A stretch of DNA of 64,000 nt from NCBI GenBank assembly GCA_963822435.1, contig CAWGHN010000003.1, positions 310,001 to 374,000 of the forward strand, read 5' to 3'. Source of the DNA: JAUYQR01 sp963822435. Its GTDB lineage: Bacteria; Pseudomonadota; Alphaproteobacteria; Rhodobacterales; Rhodobacteraceae. Below the pieces are notes generated by a model. That model had not been told where the DNA came from. It saw nothing but the letters and a program-made list of their open reading frames with translations, and ran no database searches. Positions 8,301 to 16,646 of the stretch are shown one piece after another (position 1 is the first letter of the stretch; each line of letters starts with the position of its first letter). The position numbers and the translations under genes are program-made.

Positions 8301-9383
8301 ATGAAGCGCAGAACTTTGCTTGCCACCGCGGCCCTTGGCCTGTCAGTGGCCTTTGGCGGCACCGCGATGGCGCAGGACAAGACGAAGGCCTGCTTCGTCT
8401 ATGTCGGCCCGATCGGGGATGGTGGCTGGACCTACCAGCACCATCAGGGCGCGCTGGCCGTGCAGGCGGAATACGGCGACAAGGTCGAGGTTCAGTGGCA
8501 GGAAAACGTGCCGGAGGGCGCGGATGCCGAGCGGGTGCTGACGCAGATGGCGCTTGGTGGCTGCAACATCATCTTCACCACCTCGTTCGGCTACATGGAC
8601 GCGACGAACGCAGTGGCCGCGAAGTTCCCGGACGTGAAGTTCGAACATGCGACGGGCTACAAGCGCGACAGCGCCAACGTCAGCACCTACAACGCGCGCT
8701 TCTACGAAGGGCGTGCGGTGCAGGGCCACATCGCGGGCAAGATGACCAAGACGAACAAGATCGGCTACATCGCGTCGTTCCCGATTCCCGAAGTGATCAT
8801 GGGGATCAACAGCTATTACCTGCACGCCAAGAAGGCGAACCCGAATGTCGAGCTGTCGGTGATCTGGGCCTACACCTGGTTTGACCCGGCGAAAGAGGCG
8901 GATGCGGCCAAGGCGCTGATCGAGCAGGGCGTCGACGTGATCGCCAGCCACACCGATTCGACCGCGCCTCTGGCCGAAGCGGCCAAGACGCCGGGTGTGA
9001 TCGGGTTCGGGCAAGCCTCGGACATGGAAGCCTACAAGCCCTCGCCACGGGTGTCGTCGATCATCGACAACTGGGCGCCCTATTACATCAAGCGCGTTGG
9101 CGCATTGATGGACGGGACGTATGAACAGGCCGACGCCTGGGAAGGCATCGCCGGCGGCGAAGTGGAGATCGGCGAGATCACCGACGCCGTTCCGGCCGAC
9201 GTGAAGGCCGAAGCCGAGGCGCTGCGCGACAGCATCGCGGCGGGGACGTATCATCCGTTCACCGGGCCGATCAAGAAGCAGGACGGGTCGGACTGGCTGG
9301 CCGAGGGTGCGACTGCGCCAGACGGCGATCTGCTGGGGATGGCGTTCTTTGTGGAAGGCATCACCGGCGAAATCCCGAAGTGA
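8301..9383 (+). CDS. BMP-family substrate-binding protein
   Basis: This is the periplasmic solute receptor for the importer, 360 residues, of the Bmp (PnrA/Med-like) family that binds nucleosides or purines. The N-terminus is a signal peptide: basic MKRR, a hydrophobic core, and cleavage expected after AMAQ or nearby. The first mature motif, CFVYVGPIGDGGWTYQHH, is characteristic of the family. ATG 8301 is preferred because it begins exactly at the signal peptide and follows GGGAGA; the frame stays open upstream to 8220, but that stretch overlaps the previous gene. A terminator lies 26 bases after the stop. Confidence 0.92.
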   Translation: MKRRTLLATAALGLSVAFGGTAMAQDKTKACFVYVGPIGDGGWTYQHHQGALAVQAEYGDKVEVQWQENVPEGADAERVLTQMALGGCNIIFTTSFGYMDATNAVAAKFPDVKFEHATGYKRDSANVSTYNARFYEGRAVQGHIAGKMTKTNKIGYIASFPIPEVIMGINSYYLHAKKANPNVELSVIWAYTWFDPAKEADAAKALIEQGVDVIASHTDSTAPLAEAAKTPGVIGFGQASDMEAYKPSPRVSSIIDNWAPYYIKRVGALMDGTYEQADAWEGIAGGEVEIGEITDAVPADVKAEAEALRDSIAAGTYHPFTGPIKKQDGSDWLAEGATAPDGDLLGMAFFVEGITGEIPK

Positions 9384-9409
9384 CGCTGGCCGCATGAGGC
9401 GACAGGATG

Positions 9410-9441
9410 GCCGCCGTGGCGACACGGCGGCTATCTTTTTT
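9410..9441 (+). terminator. Rho-independent terminator of the xdh-ABC operon
   Basis: Perfect 9-bp stem GCCGCCGTG/CACGGCGGC with loop GCGA, followed by TATCTTTTTT. It marks the end of the purine oxidation and import transcript. Confidence 0.9.
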
Positions 9442-9502
9442 GCGGCGCTGTGGCATGGTGGCGTGACGCTTGATCCCTTGCCCAAAAGCGGAAGGACGGC
9501 AG

Positions 9503-10303
9503 ATGACCACGCCTTCACCACAGCGCACGTCGGATATGAATGGCCGCCTGTGGGGCGCACGGGCGCGCGACTGGGCCGAGGTTCAGGAAGGCCAGTTCGC
9601 CGGGGGTTATGACCATGTGCTGGCCAGCGCCGGTGTCGGGCCCGGCACGCGGCTTCTGGATGCGGGGTGCGGGGCCGGCATGGCGGCCCGGCGCGCCGCC
9701 GATCTTGGCGCGATCATCGCTGGAATCGACGCGGCGCCCCTGCTTTTGGACATTGCACGCGAGCGCTGCCCGGACGGCGACTTTCGCGAAGGCGATCTTG
9801 AAGACCTGCCGCATGCCGACGACAGCTTTGACGTGGTGACGGGTTTCAACGCCTTTCAGTTTGCCGCGAACCCGGTCGCCGCGCTGACCGAGGCGCGGCG
9901 GGTAACCCGCCCCGGCGGCATCGTTGCGGTGATGACATGGGGCCGCCCGGACGGCATGGAGGCGGCCTCGGTGGTGGCGGCACTGCGCCCGTTGCTGCCC
10001 GCCCCGCCGCCCGGCGCACCCGGACCTTTTGCGCTGTCCGACCCCGACCGGCTTTCCGGCTTTGTCGCCGATGCGGGCCTTGTGCCCCGCGAGGTGATCG
10101 AGGGTGACATCTTCTGGGCCTATCCTGACGCGGCGACCGCGTTGCGCGGGCTGAATTCGAGCGGTGTTGCGATCCGCGCGGCGGGCCTTGTTGGCGAGGC
10201 GGCCGTGTCGGCGGCCCATATGGCGGCGCTGGCGCCGTTCCGGCAGGCCGACGGAAGTTTCCGGATCGGTGCGCGCTACATGGCGGTGCTGGCGCTGGCG
10301 TGA
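9503..10303 (+). CDS. Class I SAM-dependent methyltransferase
   Basis: This is a UbiE/type-11-like methyltransferase of 266 residues. SAM motif I is LLDAGCGAGMAARRAAD (about residue 48), the acidic motif II end is AGIDAAPLLLDIARE, and motif IV/post-I is DSFDVVTGFNAFQF. The substrate cannot be told. ATG 9503 is chosen because GGAAGGA lies about 8 bases upstream; an ATG at 9470 adds 11 residues and lacks such a site. The last codon and stop fall in a 13-bp triple tandem repeat (10298-10336). It is the first gene after the xdh terminator and could be cotranscribed with the DAO gene that follows 82 bases later. Confidence 0.82.
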   Translation: MTTPSPQRTSDMNGRLWGARARDWAEVQEGQFAGGYDHVLASAGVGPGTRLLDAGCGAGMAARRAADLGAIIAGIDAAPLLLDIARERCPDGDFREGDLEDLPHADDSFDVVTGFNAFQFAANPVAALTEARRVTRPGGIVAVMTWGRPDGMEAASVVAALRPLLPAPPPGAPGPFALSDPDRLSGFVADAGLVPREVIEGDIFWAYPDAATALRGLNSSGVAIRAAGLVGEAAVSAAHMAALAPFRQADGSFRIGARYMAVLALA

Positions 10304-10336
10304 CCAACGGGCGTGACCAACTGGCGTGACCAACTG
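10298..10336 (+). repeat. 13-bp x3 tandem repeat carrying stops in three frames
   Basis: Units GCGTGACCAACGG, GCGTGACCAACTG and GCGTGACCAACTG. Each holds a TGA, and because the unit is 13 bases the stops at 10301, 10314 and 10327 fall in all three frames. The first TGA is the stop of the methyltransferase. Confidence 0.85.
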
Positions 10337-10385
10337 GGCGCCCTGCCCCTTTCCCTTGGCCAACCGGCGTGGCAATGTCCGCCGT

Positions 10386-11462
10386 ATGATGCATGATTTC
10401 CTGATTATCGGCGGCGGCATTGCCGGCGTTTCGGCGGCAGCACGTCTGTCGGGCCTTGGGTCTGTCCTTGTTCTGGAGGCGGAGGCGGCACTGGCGCACC
10501 ACGCCTCGGGGCGGTCGGCGGCGTTGTTCGAGCCGCGCTACGGTGCGCCCGCCGTGGTCGGGCTGTCGATGGCATCGGCCGCCTTTTTCGAGGCAGCGCC
10601 GGGGGTGCTGAGCCCGCGCGGGCTAATGCTGGTGGCCAAGGCCGAAGCGCGCGAGGCGTTCGAGCATGACGTGGTGGCGATGGAGTTCACGCCGATTTCG
10701 GTGGAGGAGGCGCGCGGGATCATCCCGATCTTGAACCCAGACACCGTGGCGCTGGCCGGTCATGCAACCCATGCGCAGGACATCGACACCGACCTGTTGA
10801 TCCAGGGCTTCGCGCGCGAGGCGAAGGCCAACGGGGCCGAGATCGTGACACGGGCGCGCGTTACCGCCATTCACCGCGAGGGCGCGGGCTGGCGGGTGGA
10901 GACGAGCGAGGGCAGTTTTGCCGCGCGAATGATCGTCAATGCGGCCGGGGCGTGGGTGGACCAGATCGCGGTGATGGCCGGGGTGCAACCTTTGGGGTTT
11001 ACGCCCTACCGTCGGTCAATGGCGCGGATACCAGCGCCGGGCGGGCATGACGTGAGCCGCTGGCCGATGCTGTTCGGCCCCGGCGAGGATTGGTATGCCA
11101 AGCCCGACGCAGGTGCGCTGATCGTCAGCCCAGCCGAGGAGCACCTGATGGAGCCGCATGACGCCTGGGCCGATGACATGGTGCTGGCCGAAGGGCTGGC
11201 GCGGTATGAGGAAATGGTGACGGAGCCGGTGACGCGGCTGATCTCCAACTGGGCCGGGTTGCGCACCTTCAGCCCGGACCGGGTGCTGGTGATCGGGCGC
11301 GACCTGCGCGAGCCGTCGTTCTTCTGGCTGGCGGGGCAAGGCGGATACGGCTTTCAATCCTGCCCGGCGGCAAGCCAGTTGGCAGCCGATCTGATCGGGG
11401 ACCGCAGCCCGCAGATCGACGCGGATCTGGTGGCGCAGTTGTCGCCGGCGCGCTTCGGCTGA
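10386..11462 (+). CDS. FAD-dependent oxidoreductase (DAO family)
   Basis: This is a glycine oxidase/D-amino-acid-oxidase-type flavoprotein of 358 residues. FLIIGGGIAGVSAAARL at residues 5-21 is the FAD-binding dinucleotide fold, and the C-terminal GQGGYGFQSCPAASQLAADL is the second FAD-contact region. It is a single-domain member without covalent-flavin His or ferredoxin motifs. The substrate (an amino or imino acid, or glycolate-like) cannot be assigned. The start is ATG 10386, with a second ATG at 10389; an in-frame ATG at 10326 lies inside the tandem repeat and is unlikely. Confidence 0.8.
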   Translation: MMHDFLIIGGGIAGVSAAARLSGLGSVLVLEAEAALAHHASGRSAALFEPRYGAPAVVGLSMASAAFFEAAPGVLSPRGLMLVAKAEAREAFEHDVVAMEFTPISVEEARGIIPILNPDTVALAGHATHAQDIDTDLLIQGFAREAKANGAEIVTRARVTAIHREGAGWRVETSEGSFAARMIVNAAGAWVDQIAVMAGVQPLGFTPYRRSMARIPAPGGHDVSRWPMLFGPGEDWYAKPDAGALIVSPAEEHLMEPHDAWADDMVLAEGLARYEEMVTEPVTRLISNWAGLRTFSPDRVLVIGRDLREPSFFWLAGQGGYGFQSCPAASQLAADLIGDRSPQIDADLVAQLSPARFG

Positions 11463-11536
11463 GTTCTGCTTACGGGCTGCTCGCTTCGCTGCGTCGGGGG
11501 CTGACAGGCGGGGTGGTTTCAGACACCATCGCGGCC

Positions 11537-12328
11537 ATGTTGAAACCCATGCTGGCCCTTGGCCTTTGCCTTGCCCTGATCGGCTGCGGCGGCGGCAGAC
11601 CCGAGCGGTCTGCCCCTGTTGGCGGCGATCTTACCGTGATGTCATCGAACTTCACCGATGCCGATCCGACCGATTGGACGGGCCGCGCACCGGAGCGGTA
11701 TCCGGTGCATGGCATTGATCTGTCGCGGTTCCAGACAGGCGTGGACTGGCCGACCGCGCGGGCGAACGGGGTGAACTTTGCCTTCATCAAGGCCACCGAG
11801 GGCGGTGATCTGATGGACCCGATGTTCGACAGCCACTGGCGCGGCGCAGGCGCGGCCGGGGTGAAGCGCGGGGCGTATCACTTCTTCTACCATTGCCGTC
11901 CGGCGGCGGAACAGGCGCGCTGGTATATCCGCAATGTGCCGCGAACGCCGGGCGCCCTGCCCCCGGTTCTGGACATGGAGTGGACGCCGACCTCGCCCAC
12001 CTGCACCCTCCGCCGTGATGGTGCGACGATCCGGGAGGAGGCGCGGATCTTCACCGATATCGTCGCGCGCCATTACGGTCAGCGCCCGCTGATCTACACC
12101 ACGGTGGATTTCTACGAGGACAACGAGTTGTGGCGGCTGTCGGGGGTGGAATTCTGGCTGCGGTCGGTCGCGGCGCATCCGAACGACCGCTATGACGGGC
12201 AAAGCTGGAGCTTCTGGCAATACACCTCGACCGGGTTGGTGCCGGGGATTGCCGGACGGGTCGATGTGAACGTGTTTGCCGGGTCGAAGGCCGCATGGGC
12301 CGAGTGGGTGGGCGCGCGGGCGCTTTAG
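11537..12328 (+). CDS. GH25-family lysozyme-like lipoprotein
   Basis: This is a glycosyl hydrolase family 25 protein expected to cleave N-acetylmuramoyl bonds in peptidoglycan. The N-terminus is a lipoprotein signal, MLKPMLALGLCLALIGC, with lipid-attachment Cys17, so it is probably periplasmic and membrane-anchored. GIDLSRFQTGVDW (about residue 56) and VLDMEWTP (about 150) contain the conserved acidic residues of the GH25 barrel, and YTTVDFYED and WQYTSTG are typical later motifs. It has 263 residues from ATG 11537; a GTG at 11513 would spoil the signal peptide. It is convergent with the low-GC gene at 12358. Confidence 0.87.
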   Translation: MLKPMLALGLCLALIGCGGGRPERSAPVGGDLTVMSSNFTDADPTDWTGRAPERYPVHGIDLSRFQTGVDWPTARANGVNFAFIKATEGGDLMDPMFDSHWRGAGAAGVKRGAYHFFYHCRPAAEQARWYIRNVPRTPGALPPVLDMEWTPTSPTCTLRRDGATIREEARIFTDIVARHYGQRPLIYTTVDFYEDNELWRLSGVEFWLRSVAAHPNDRYDGQSWSFWQYTSTGLVPGIAGRVDVNVFAGSKAAWAEWVGARAL

Positions 12329-12357
12329 GCTGGCTGCAATCGGTCAAACACTGCGAC

Positions 12358-13479
12358 CTACGATTCAAGCCTGCCCTCCCAGTAGAGCGACCAGCGCTTG
12401 CGCGATCTGGGAGAAAGCCAATCTACAGCGCCGATGTTGTTGGGCGCAAACCGTGCGAAATCCTTTTGCGTAAAATCAAACCGCGTGCGGCATCCGAAGG
12501 CCAGCAAATCCAATGCCGTTTCGGAGTACACATTTGCCAGCGCTTGATCGTCACGCGTGTCAAATGCTTGGGCGTAGTGACTATATGCGTGGCCGTAGGT
12601 GGCGTTACCACCACGCTGCATCGTCTTGAAGCGTCCAAGCACCCGAGATTTTATTCCTAGATGCGGAGATATCTGAGTATCCGGCAGATTTTCCACCAGT
12701 TTTTGAAAGGCAATGGCGTCGCGCTTTGGATACGCCTTCTGGAATTGGTAGTGATAATAGCCACTGCTGCGTCCGAGATAGTGGTCGACGACATCGGAGC
12801 AAAAGGAGACCGTCGTCTTTTCACGAAACACTATCGTTGCGGCCAATTGTTCGGCTGTGAAGACTGGATCGACCGCGCGCAATGCCGTCATCACCGCGAT
12901 CACGTCATCCAGCAGATTTGCATCCGCCGGATCGATGCCGATGATGCCTGAGTTGTTCATCCTCGTGTTCAGGCTCAGGTCGTATCCGCAAACACCATCC
13001 GGCAAGGCCTTTACAGTATTGGCCCAGCTATCCTGCATATCCTCGCCAAGTGCCGCTTCATCGGAAGACAACGCGGGTCGGCCCGGCCTACCTTCGCCAA
13101 GTGCGCCTTCATCGCAAAACAACGCGGTTCGGCCAGGCCCCACGCGATCGAACAGAATTCGCGGATCTTTCAGAAAGAAAGTATCAGTATCAACGAACGC
13201 AAGCTTTTCCTTGAGAACCGTCAGCGCGTATTGGACGACAAACGGCTTGAGGGCATGGTTGTACTTTCCATTGAGCTGCCACCTGAAGATCTGCTCCTCG
13301 GTTATCAGTATGTGCTCGACACCGAGGTCGGGGCGCCGGTTTCCCTGGTCAGTGACAAGAACGATGCGAAGATCAGACGGCTTGTGTGCCAAGTGGTGCA
13401 GCGCCGACGCAACGCTGAAGGTAAGTTCCGAGTGATAACGATCATCCGTCCCGTACAGGAGATAGAGAAGCACTGGCAT
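12358..13479 (-). CDS. Putative GT-A-fold glycosyltransferase, low GC
   Basis: This 373-residue protein resembles nucleotide-diphospho-sugar transferases. An N-terminal VLLYLLYGTDDRYHSELTFS segment is followed by an acidic FVDTDTFFLKDP (about residues 93-104), a DxD-type metal and sugar-nucleotide motif. The acceptor is unknown. The start is ATG 13479, preceded by GGAAGGG. Codon and base composition is visibly lower in GC than all neighbours, suggesting recent acquisition. Just after the DxD region a 17-residue segment is tandemly duplicated (13043-13144). Assignment to a named family is tentative. Confidence 0.6.
   Translation of the reverse strand: MPVLLYLLYGTDDRYHSELTFSVASALHHLAHKPSDLRIVLVTDQGNRRPDLGVEHILITEEQIFRWQLNGKYNHALKPFVVQYALTVLKEKLAFVDTDTFFLKDPRILFDRVGPGRTALFCDEGALGEGRPGRPALSSDEAALGEDMQDSWANTVKALPDGVCGYDLSLNTRMNNSGIIGIDPADANLLDDVIAVMTALRAVDPVFTAEQLAATIVFREKTTVSFCSDVVDHYLGRSSGYYHYQFQKAYPKRDAIAFQKLVENLPDTQISPHLGIKSRVLGRFKTMQRGGNATYGHAYSHYAQAFDTRDDQALANVYSETALDLLAFGCRTRFDFTQKDFARFAPNNIGAVDWLSPRSRKRWSLYWEGRLES
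13043..13144 (-). repeat. 51-bp in-frame tandem duplication within the glycosyltransferase gene
   Basis: Two 51-base units share TCGCCAAGTG, CTTCATCG, AACGCGG and CGGCC blocks. At protein level they read GPGRTALFCDEGALGEG and RPGRPALSSDEAALGED. The units have diverged, so the duplication is not an assembly artefact of identical copies. Confidence 0.8.
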
Positions 13480-13601
13480 AATTAACCCTTCCACCGAAGT
13501 CACCAAAGCGACCAAACAATACCGTGGGTTTGTCTTTTGACAAACTCCAAAGAACCCGGGTTGGGTTGAGCTGGGCACCACCACTCATCCGCGGGCAACC
13601 A

Positions 13602-13931
13602 TCAGACAGAAGGTTCACCCCGGTGCCTCCAGCGGCGCCAGAGGAGGCTCGCCTTGCGGCGGACCCGGATCATTGCGGCGGCGATCGGGGCACGCATGAA
13701 CGGCAAGTCTACCGCGAGGAGCAGGAGGCCGAGGGGCAGCATCCAGATGCCGAGAACCGGCAGGAAAGATACGAAACCCCCGGCGATCATCAGAAGGGCG
13801 AGCGGGATGCGCAGGAGTTTCAGCCGATCGCTGCGCAGCGCCTTGATCGGGCCGCGCAGCGCCGGGACGAGGCGGGAGATCGCCTCGAATTGACGGCGGA
13901 AGCGGCGGTCTCGCTTGTGTTTGGTGTCCAT
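13602..13931 (-). CDS. Small conserved membrane protein
   Basis: This is a 109-residue protein with a basic N-terminus (MDTKHKRDRRFRRQ), two closely spaced hydrophobic segments at about residues 40-54 and 56-73, and a basic C-terminus. The LPVLGIWMLPLGLLLLAVD hairpin resembles small membrane proteins often annotated only as hypothetical. It has no catalytic motif. It lies between the FAD/GcvT-like gene and the glycosyltransferase gene on the same strand. Function is unknown. Confidence 0.7.
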   Translation of the reverse strand: MDTKHKRDRRFRRQFEAISRLVPALRGPIKALRSDRLKLLRIPLALLMIAGGFVSFLPVLGIWMLPLGLLLLAVDLPFMRAPIAAAMIRVRRKASLLWRRWRHRGEPSV

Positions 13932-13992
13932 GCCATCCCCTTGTCCGGCCTCAGGTGGGGCCGGGCCGGGGTGGCATCAAGCGGGCCGCCGG

Positions 13993-16491
13993 TCAGCCAT
14001 CCACACGGATGCGCGCGTTCGTGGGATCGAAGGGGCTGTCTTCGACAACCACGGCGTCCCATTCCTTGAGCAACATCTTGACCTTCAGCTTCGTTCCGAC
14101 CTCGGCCAGATCGGGGCGGACGTAGCCCATGCCGATCTGCTTGCCGAAGGCCACGGAATAGCCGCCCGAGGTGAGGCGGCCGATCTTCTCGCCGTTCAGG
14201 AGGAGGGCCTCTTTGCCCCACGGATCAGCGTCGGCGGGGCCGTCGATCAGGAGGGTGCAGCATTTGGAGCGGATGCCGGTGGCCAGCATCGCGTCCTTGC
14301 CCTGGAAATCCTTGGAGAGATCGACAAAGCGGTCGAGCGCGGCCTCCAGCGGCGTTGCATCGCGGCCAAGTTCGTTGCCGAAGGCGCGGTAGGATTTTTC
14401 CTGCCGGAGCCAGTTTTGCGCGCGGGCGCCCACGAGCTTCATCCCGTGCTTTTCGCCAGCGGCAAGAAGCTGGTCCCAGAGGTAGCGCTGCATCTCGATC
14501 GGGTGATGAAGTTCCCAGCCAAGTTCGCCGGTGTAGGCGACGCGGATCGCGTTTACAGGGCACATGCCAAGTTCGAGCTTGCGGGCGGAGAGCCAGGGGA
14601 AGCGCTTGTTGGACAGAACCGTGTCAGGATCGGCGTCCTTGACGATTTCGCGCAGGATGCGCCGTGCGTTCGGGCCTGCAAGGGCGAAGACGCCCCATTG
14701 CGTGGTGACATCGTGGATGTCGATGTATCCGCCGCCACGGCCCATGAAATCTTCGGCGGATTGGCGCAGGTAATCGGCGTCATAGGCCGTCCATGCCCCG
14801 GCGGAGACGAGGTAGTAGTCGTTCTCGCCGTTGCGGACGATGGTGTATTCGGTGCGCGTGGTGCCGTGTGGGGTGAGGGCGTAGGTCAGGTTGATGCGGC
14901 CGACCTTGGGCAGCGCGTTGCAGGTGAACCAGTCGAGGAAGGCGGTCGCACCGGGGCCGCGCACGATGTGCTTGGTGAAGGCGGTGGCGTCGATCAGGCC
15001 GGCGGTTTCGCGGATGGCCTTTGCCTCGGAGGCGGCATAGGGCCACCACGCGCCGCGACGGAAGCTGCGGCTGTCGTGGTCGAAGGTTTCGGGGGCGTCT
15101 TTCGGGCCGTAGTAGATCGGGCGTTCCCAGCCGTTCACCTGGCCAAACTGCGCGCCGAGCGCCTTTTGGCGGTCGTAGACGGGGGCGGTGCGCAAGGGGC
15201 GGCAGGCTTCGCGTTCCTCATCGGGGTGATGCAGAATGAAGACGTGGTTGTAGCATTCCTCGTTCTTGCGCGCGGCGTATTCGGTGGTCATCCAACTGCC
15301 GTAGCGCTTGGGGTCAAGCGAGGCCATGTCGATCTCGGCCTCGCCTTGGGTCATCAGTTGGGCGAGGTAGTAGCCGGTGCCGCCGGCGGCGGTGATGCCG
15401 AAGCTGAACCCCTCGGCCAGCCACATGTTGCGCAGGCCGGGCGCCGGGCCGACAAGGGGGTTGCCGTCCGGGGTGTAGCAGATCGGGCCGTTGAAATCGT
15501 CTTTCAAACCAACGGTTTCCGAGGATGGCAGCCGGTGGATCATCGACATGTATTCCGCCTCGATCCGTTCCAGATCGAGCGGGAAGAGATCGGCGCGGAA
15601 ACTTTCCGGCACCTCGTAGGGGAAGCGGGCGGGGGCGCCGTATTCGTAGGGGCCAAGAATCCAGCCGCCGCGTTCCTCGCGGACATACCATTTGGCGTCG
15701 GCGTCGCGCAGGACCGGGTGCTGCGGGTTGGTCTTGCGCCATTCCACCAGCGCGGGGTCGGGTTCGGTGACGATATACTGGTGTTCGACCGGGATCGCGG
15801 GGATCTTGATGCCCAGAAGGCGGGCGGTGCGCTGGGCATGGTTGCCGGTGGCGGTCACGACATGTTCGGCGGTGATCTCGAACTTGTCATCCGATGGCAC
15901 GAGGCGGCCGCCGGTTTCGACCATGCGGGTGCAGGACACGATCCATTCGCTGCCGGTCCAGCGGTAGCCATCGACCTGCACCTTGCGCTCGAAGGTGCAG
16001 CCGAAGGCGCGGGCGCCCTTGGCCATCGCCTGGGTCACGTCGGCCGGGTTGATGTAGCCGTCTTGCGGATGGTACAGCGCGCCGACGAGGTCATCGGTGC
16101 GCAGCAGGGGCCAGCGGTCCTTCATTTCCTTCGGGCTAAGGAATTCATGATAGACCCCGGCGGTTTCGGCGACCGAGGAGTAGAGCATGTATTCATCCAT
16201 GCGTTCCTGCCGCTGGGCCATGCGCAGGTTGCCGACAACGTAGAAACCGGGGTTGAGGCCGGTTTCAGCCTCCAGCCCCTTGTAGAAATCGACGCTGTAT
16301 TTGTGGATGTGGGTCGTGGCGTAGGACATGTTGAACAGGGGCAGCAGCCCCGCCGCGTGCCATGTGGAGCCTGCGGTCAATTCGTCGCGTTCGACGAGCA
16401 TGGTGTCCCAGCCCGCCTTGGCGAGGTGATAGGCGATCCCGGTGCCCACCGCGCCGCCACCGACGACCAATGCTTTGACATGCGTTTTCAT
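13993..16491 (-). CDS. Dimethylglycine/sarcosine dehydrogenase-like FAD-folate protein
   Basis: This 832-residue two-part enzyme has an N-terminal DAO/FAD domain with ALVVGGGAVGTGIAYHLAKAG (residues 7-27), a central FAO-type region, and from about residue 430 GcvT and GcvT_C domains that bind tetrahydrofolate. GSTWHAAGLL (His45) matches the site where relatives attach FAD covalently. Such enzymes demethylate N-methyl amino acids such as dimethylglycine or sarcosine and transfer the one-carbon unit to folate; the exact substrate is not evident. The start is ATG 16491. It is not linked to other one-carbon genes here. Confidence 0.85.
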   Translation of the reverse strand: MKTHVKALVVGGGAVGTGIAYHLAKAGWDTMLVERDELTAGSTWHAAGLLPLFNMSYATTHIHKYSVDFYKGLEAETGLNPGFYVVGNLRMAQRQERMDEYMLYSSVAETAGVYHEFLSPKEMKDRWPLLRTDDLVGALYHPQDGYINPADVTQAMAKGARAFGCTFERKVQVDGYRWTGSEWIVSCTRMVETGGRLVPSDDKFEITAEHVVTATGNHAQRTARLLGIKIPAIPVEHQYIVTEPDPALVEWRKTNPQHPVLRDADAKWYVREERGGWILGPYEYGAPARFPYEVPESFRADLFPLDLERIEAEYMSMIHRLPSSETVGLKDDFNGPICYTPDGNPLVGPAPGLRNMWLAEGFSFGITAAGGTGYYLAQLMTQGEAEIDMASLDPKRYGSWMTTEYAARKNEECYNHVFILHHPDEEREACRPLRTAPVYDRQKALGAQFGQVNGWERPIYYGPKDAPETFDHDSRSFRRGAWWPYAASEAKAIRETAGLIDATAFTKHIVRGPGATAFLDWFTCNALPKVGRINLTYALTPHGTTRTEYTIVRNGENDYYLVSAGAWTAYDADYLRQSAEDFMGRGGGYIDIHDVTTQWGVFALAGPNARRILREIVKDADPDTVLSNKRFPWLSARKLELGMCPVNAIRVAYTGELGWELHHPIEMQRYLWDQLLAAGEKHGMKLVGARAQNWLRQEKSYRAFGNELGRDATPLEAALDRFVDLSKDFQGKDAMLATGIRSKCCTLLIDGPADADPWGKEALLLNGEKIGRLTSGGYSVAFGKQIGMGYVRPDLAEVGTKLKVKMLLKEWDAVVVEDSPFDPTNARIRVDG

Positions 16492-16595
16492 TTGACGGAC
16501 TCCCGGACAAGCTTTGCCCCTATCTGCCAGACGGGCGGCAAACCGGGCAAGTCCACCCGACCTTTGGCGTCAGAAAACGACATCGCGTTGTCTTT

Positions 16596-16643
16596 GCGCG
16601 GCGTGGGGCGCGGCGTGGGGCGCGGCGTGGGGCGCGGCGTGGG
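16596..16643. repeat. 12-bp x4 perfect tandem repeat
   Basis: Four identical copies of GCGCGGCGTGGG end three bases before the stop codon of the gene at 16647-17675, in the gap before the dehydrogenase gene. The exact identity of the copies suggests active slippage. Confidence 0.9.
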
Positions 16644-16646
16644 GGG

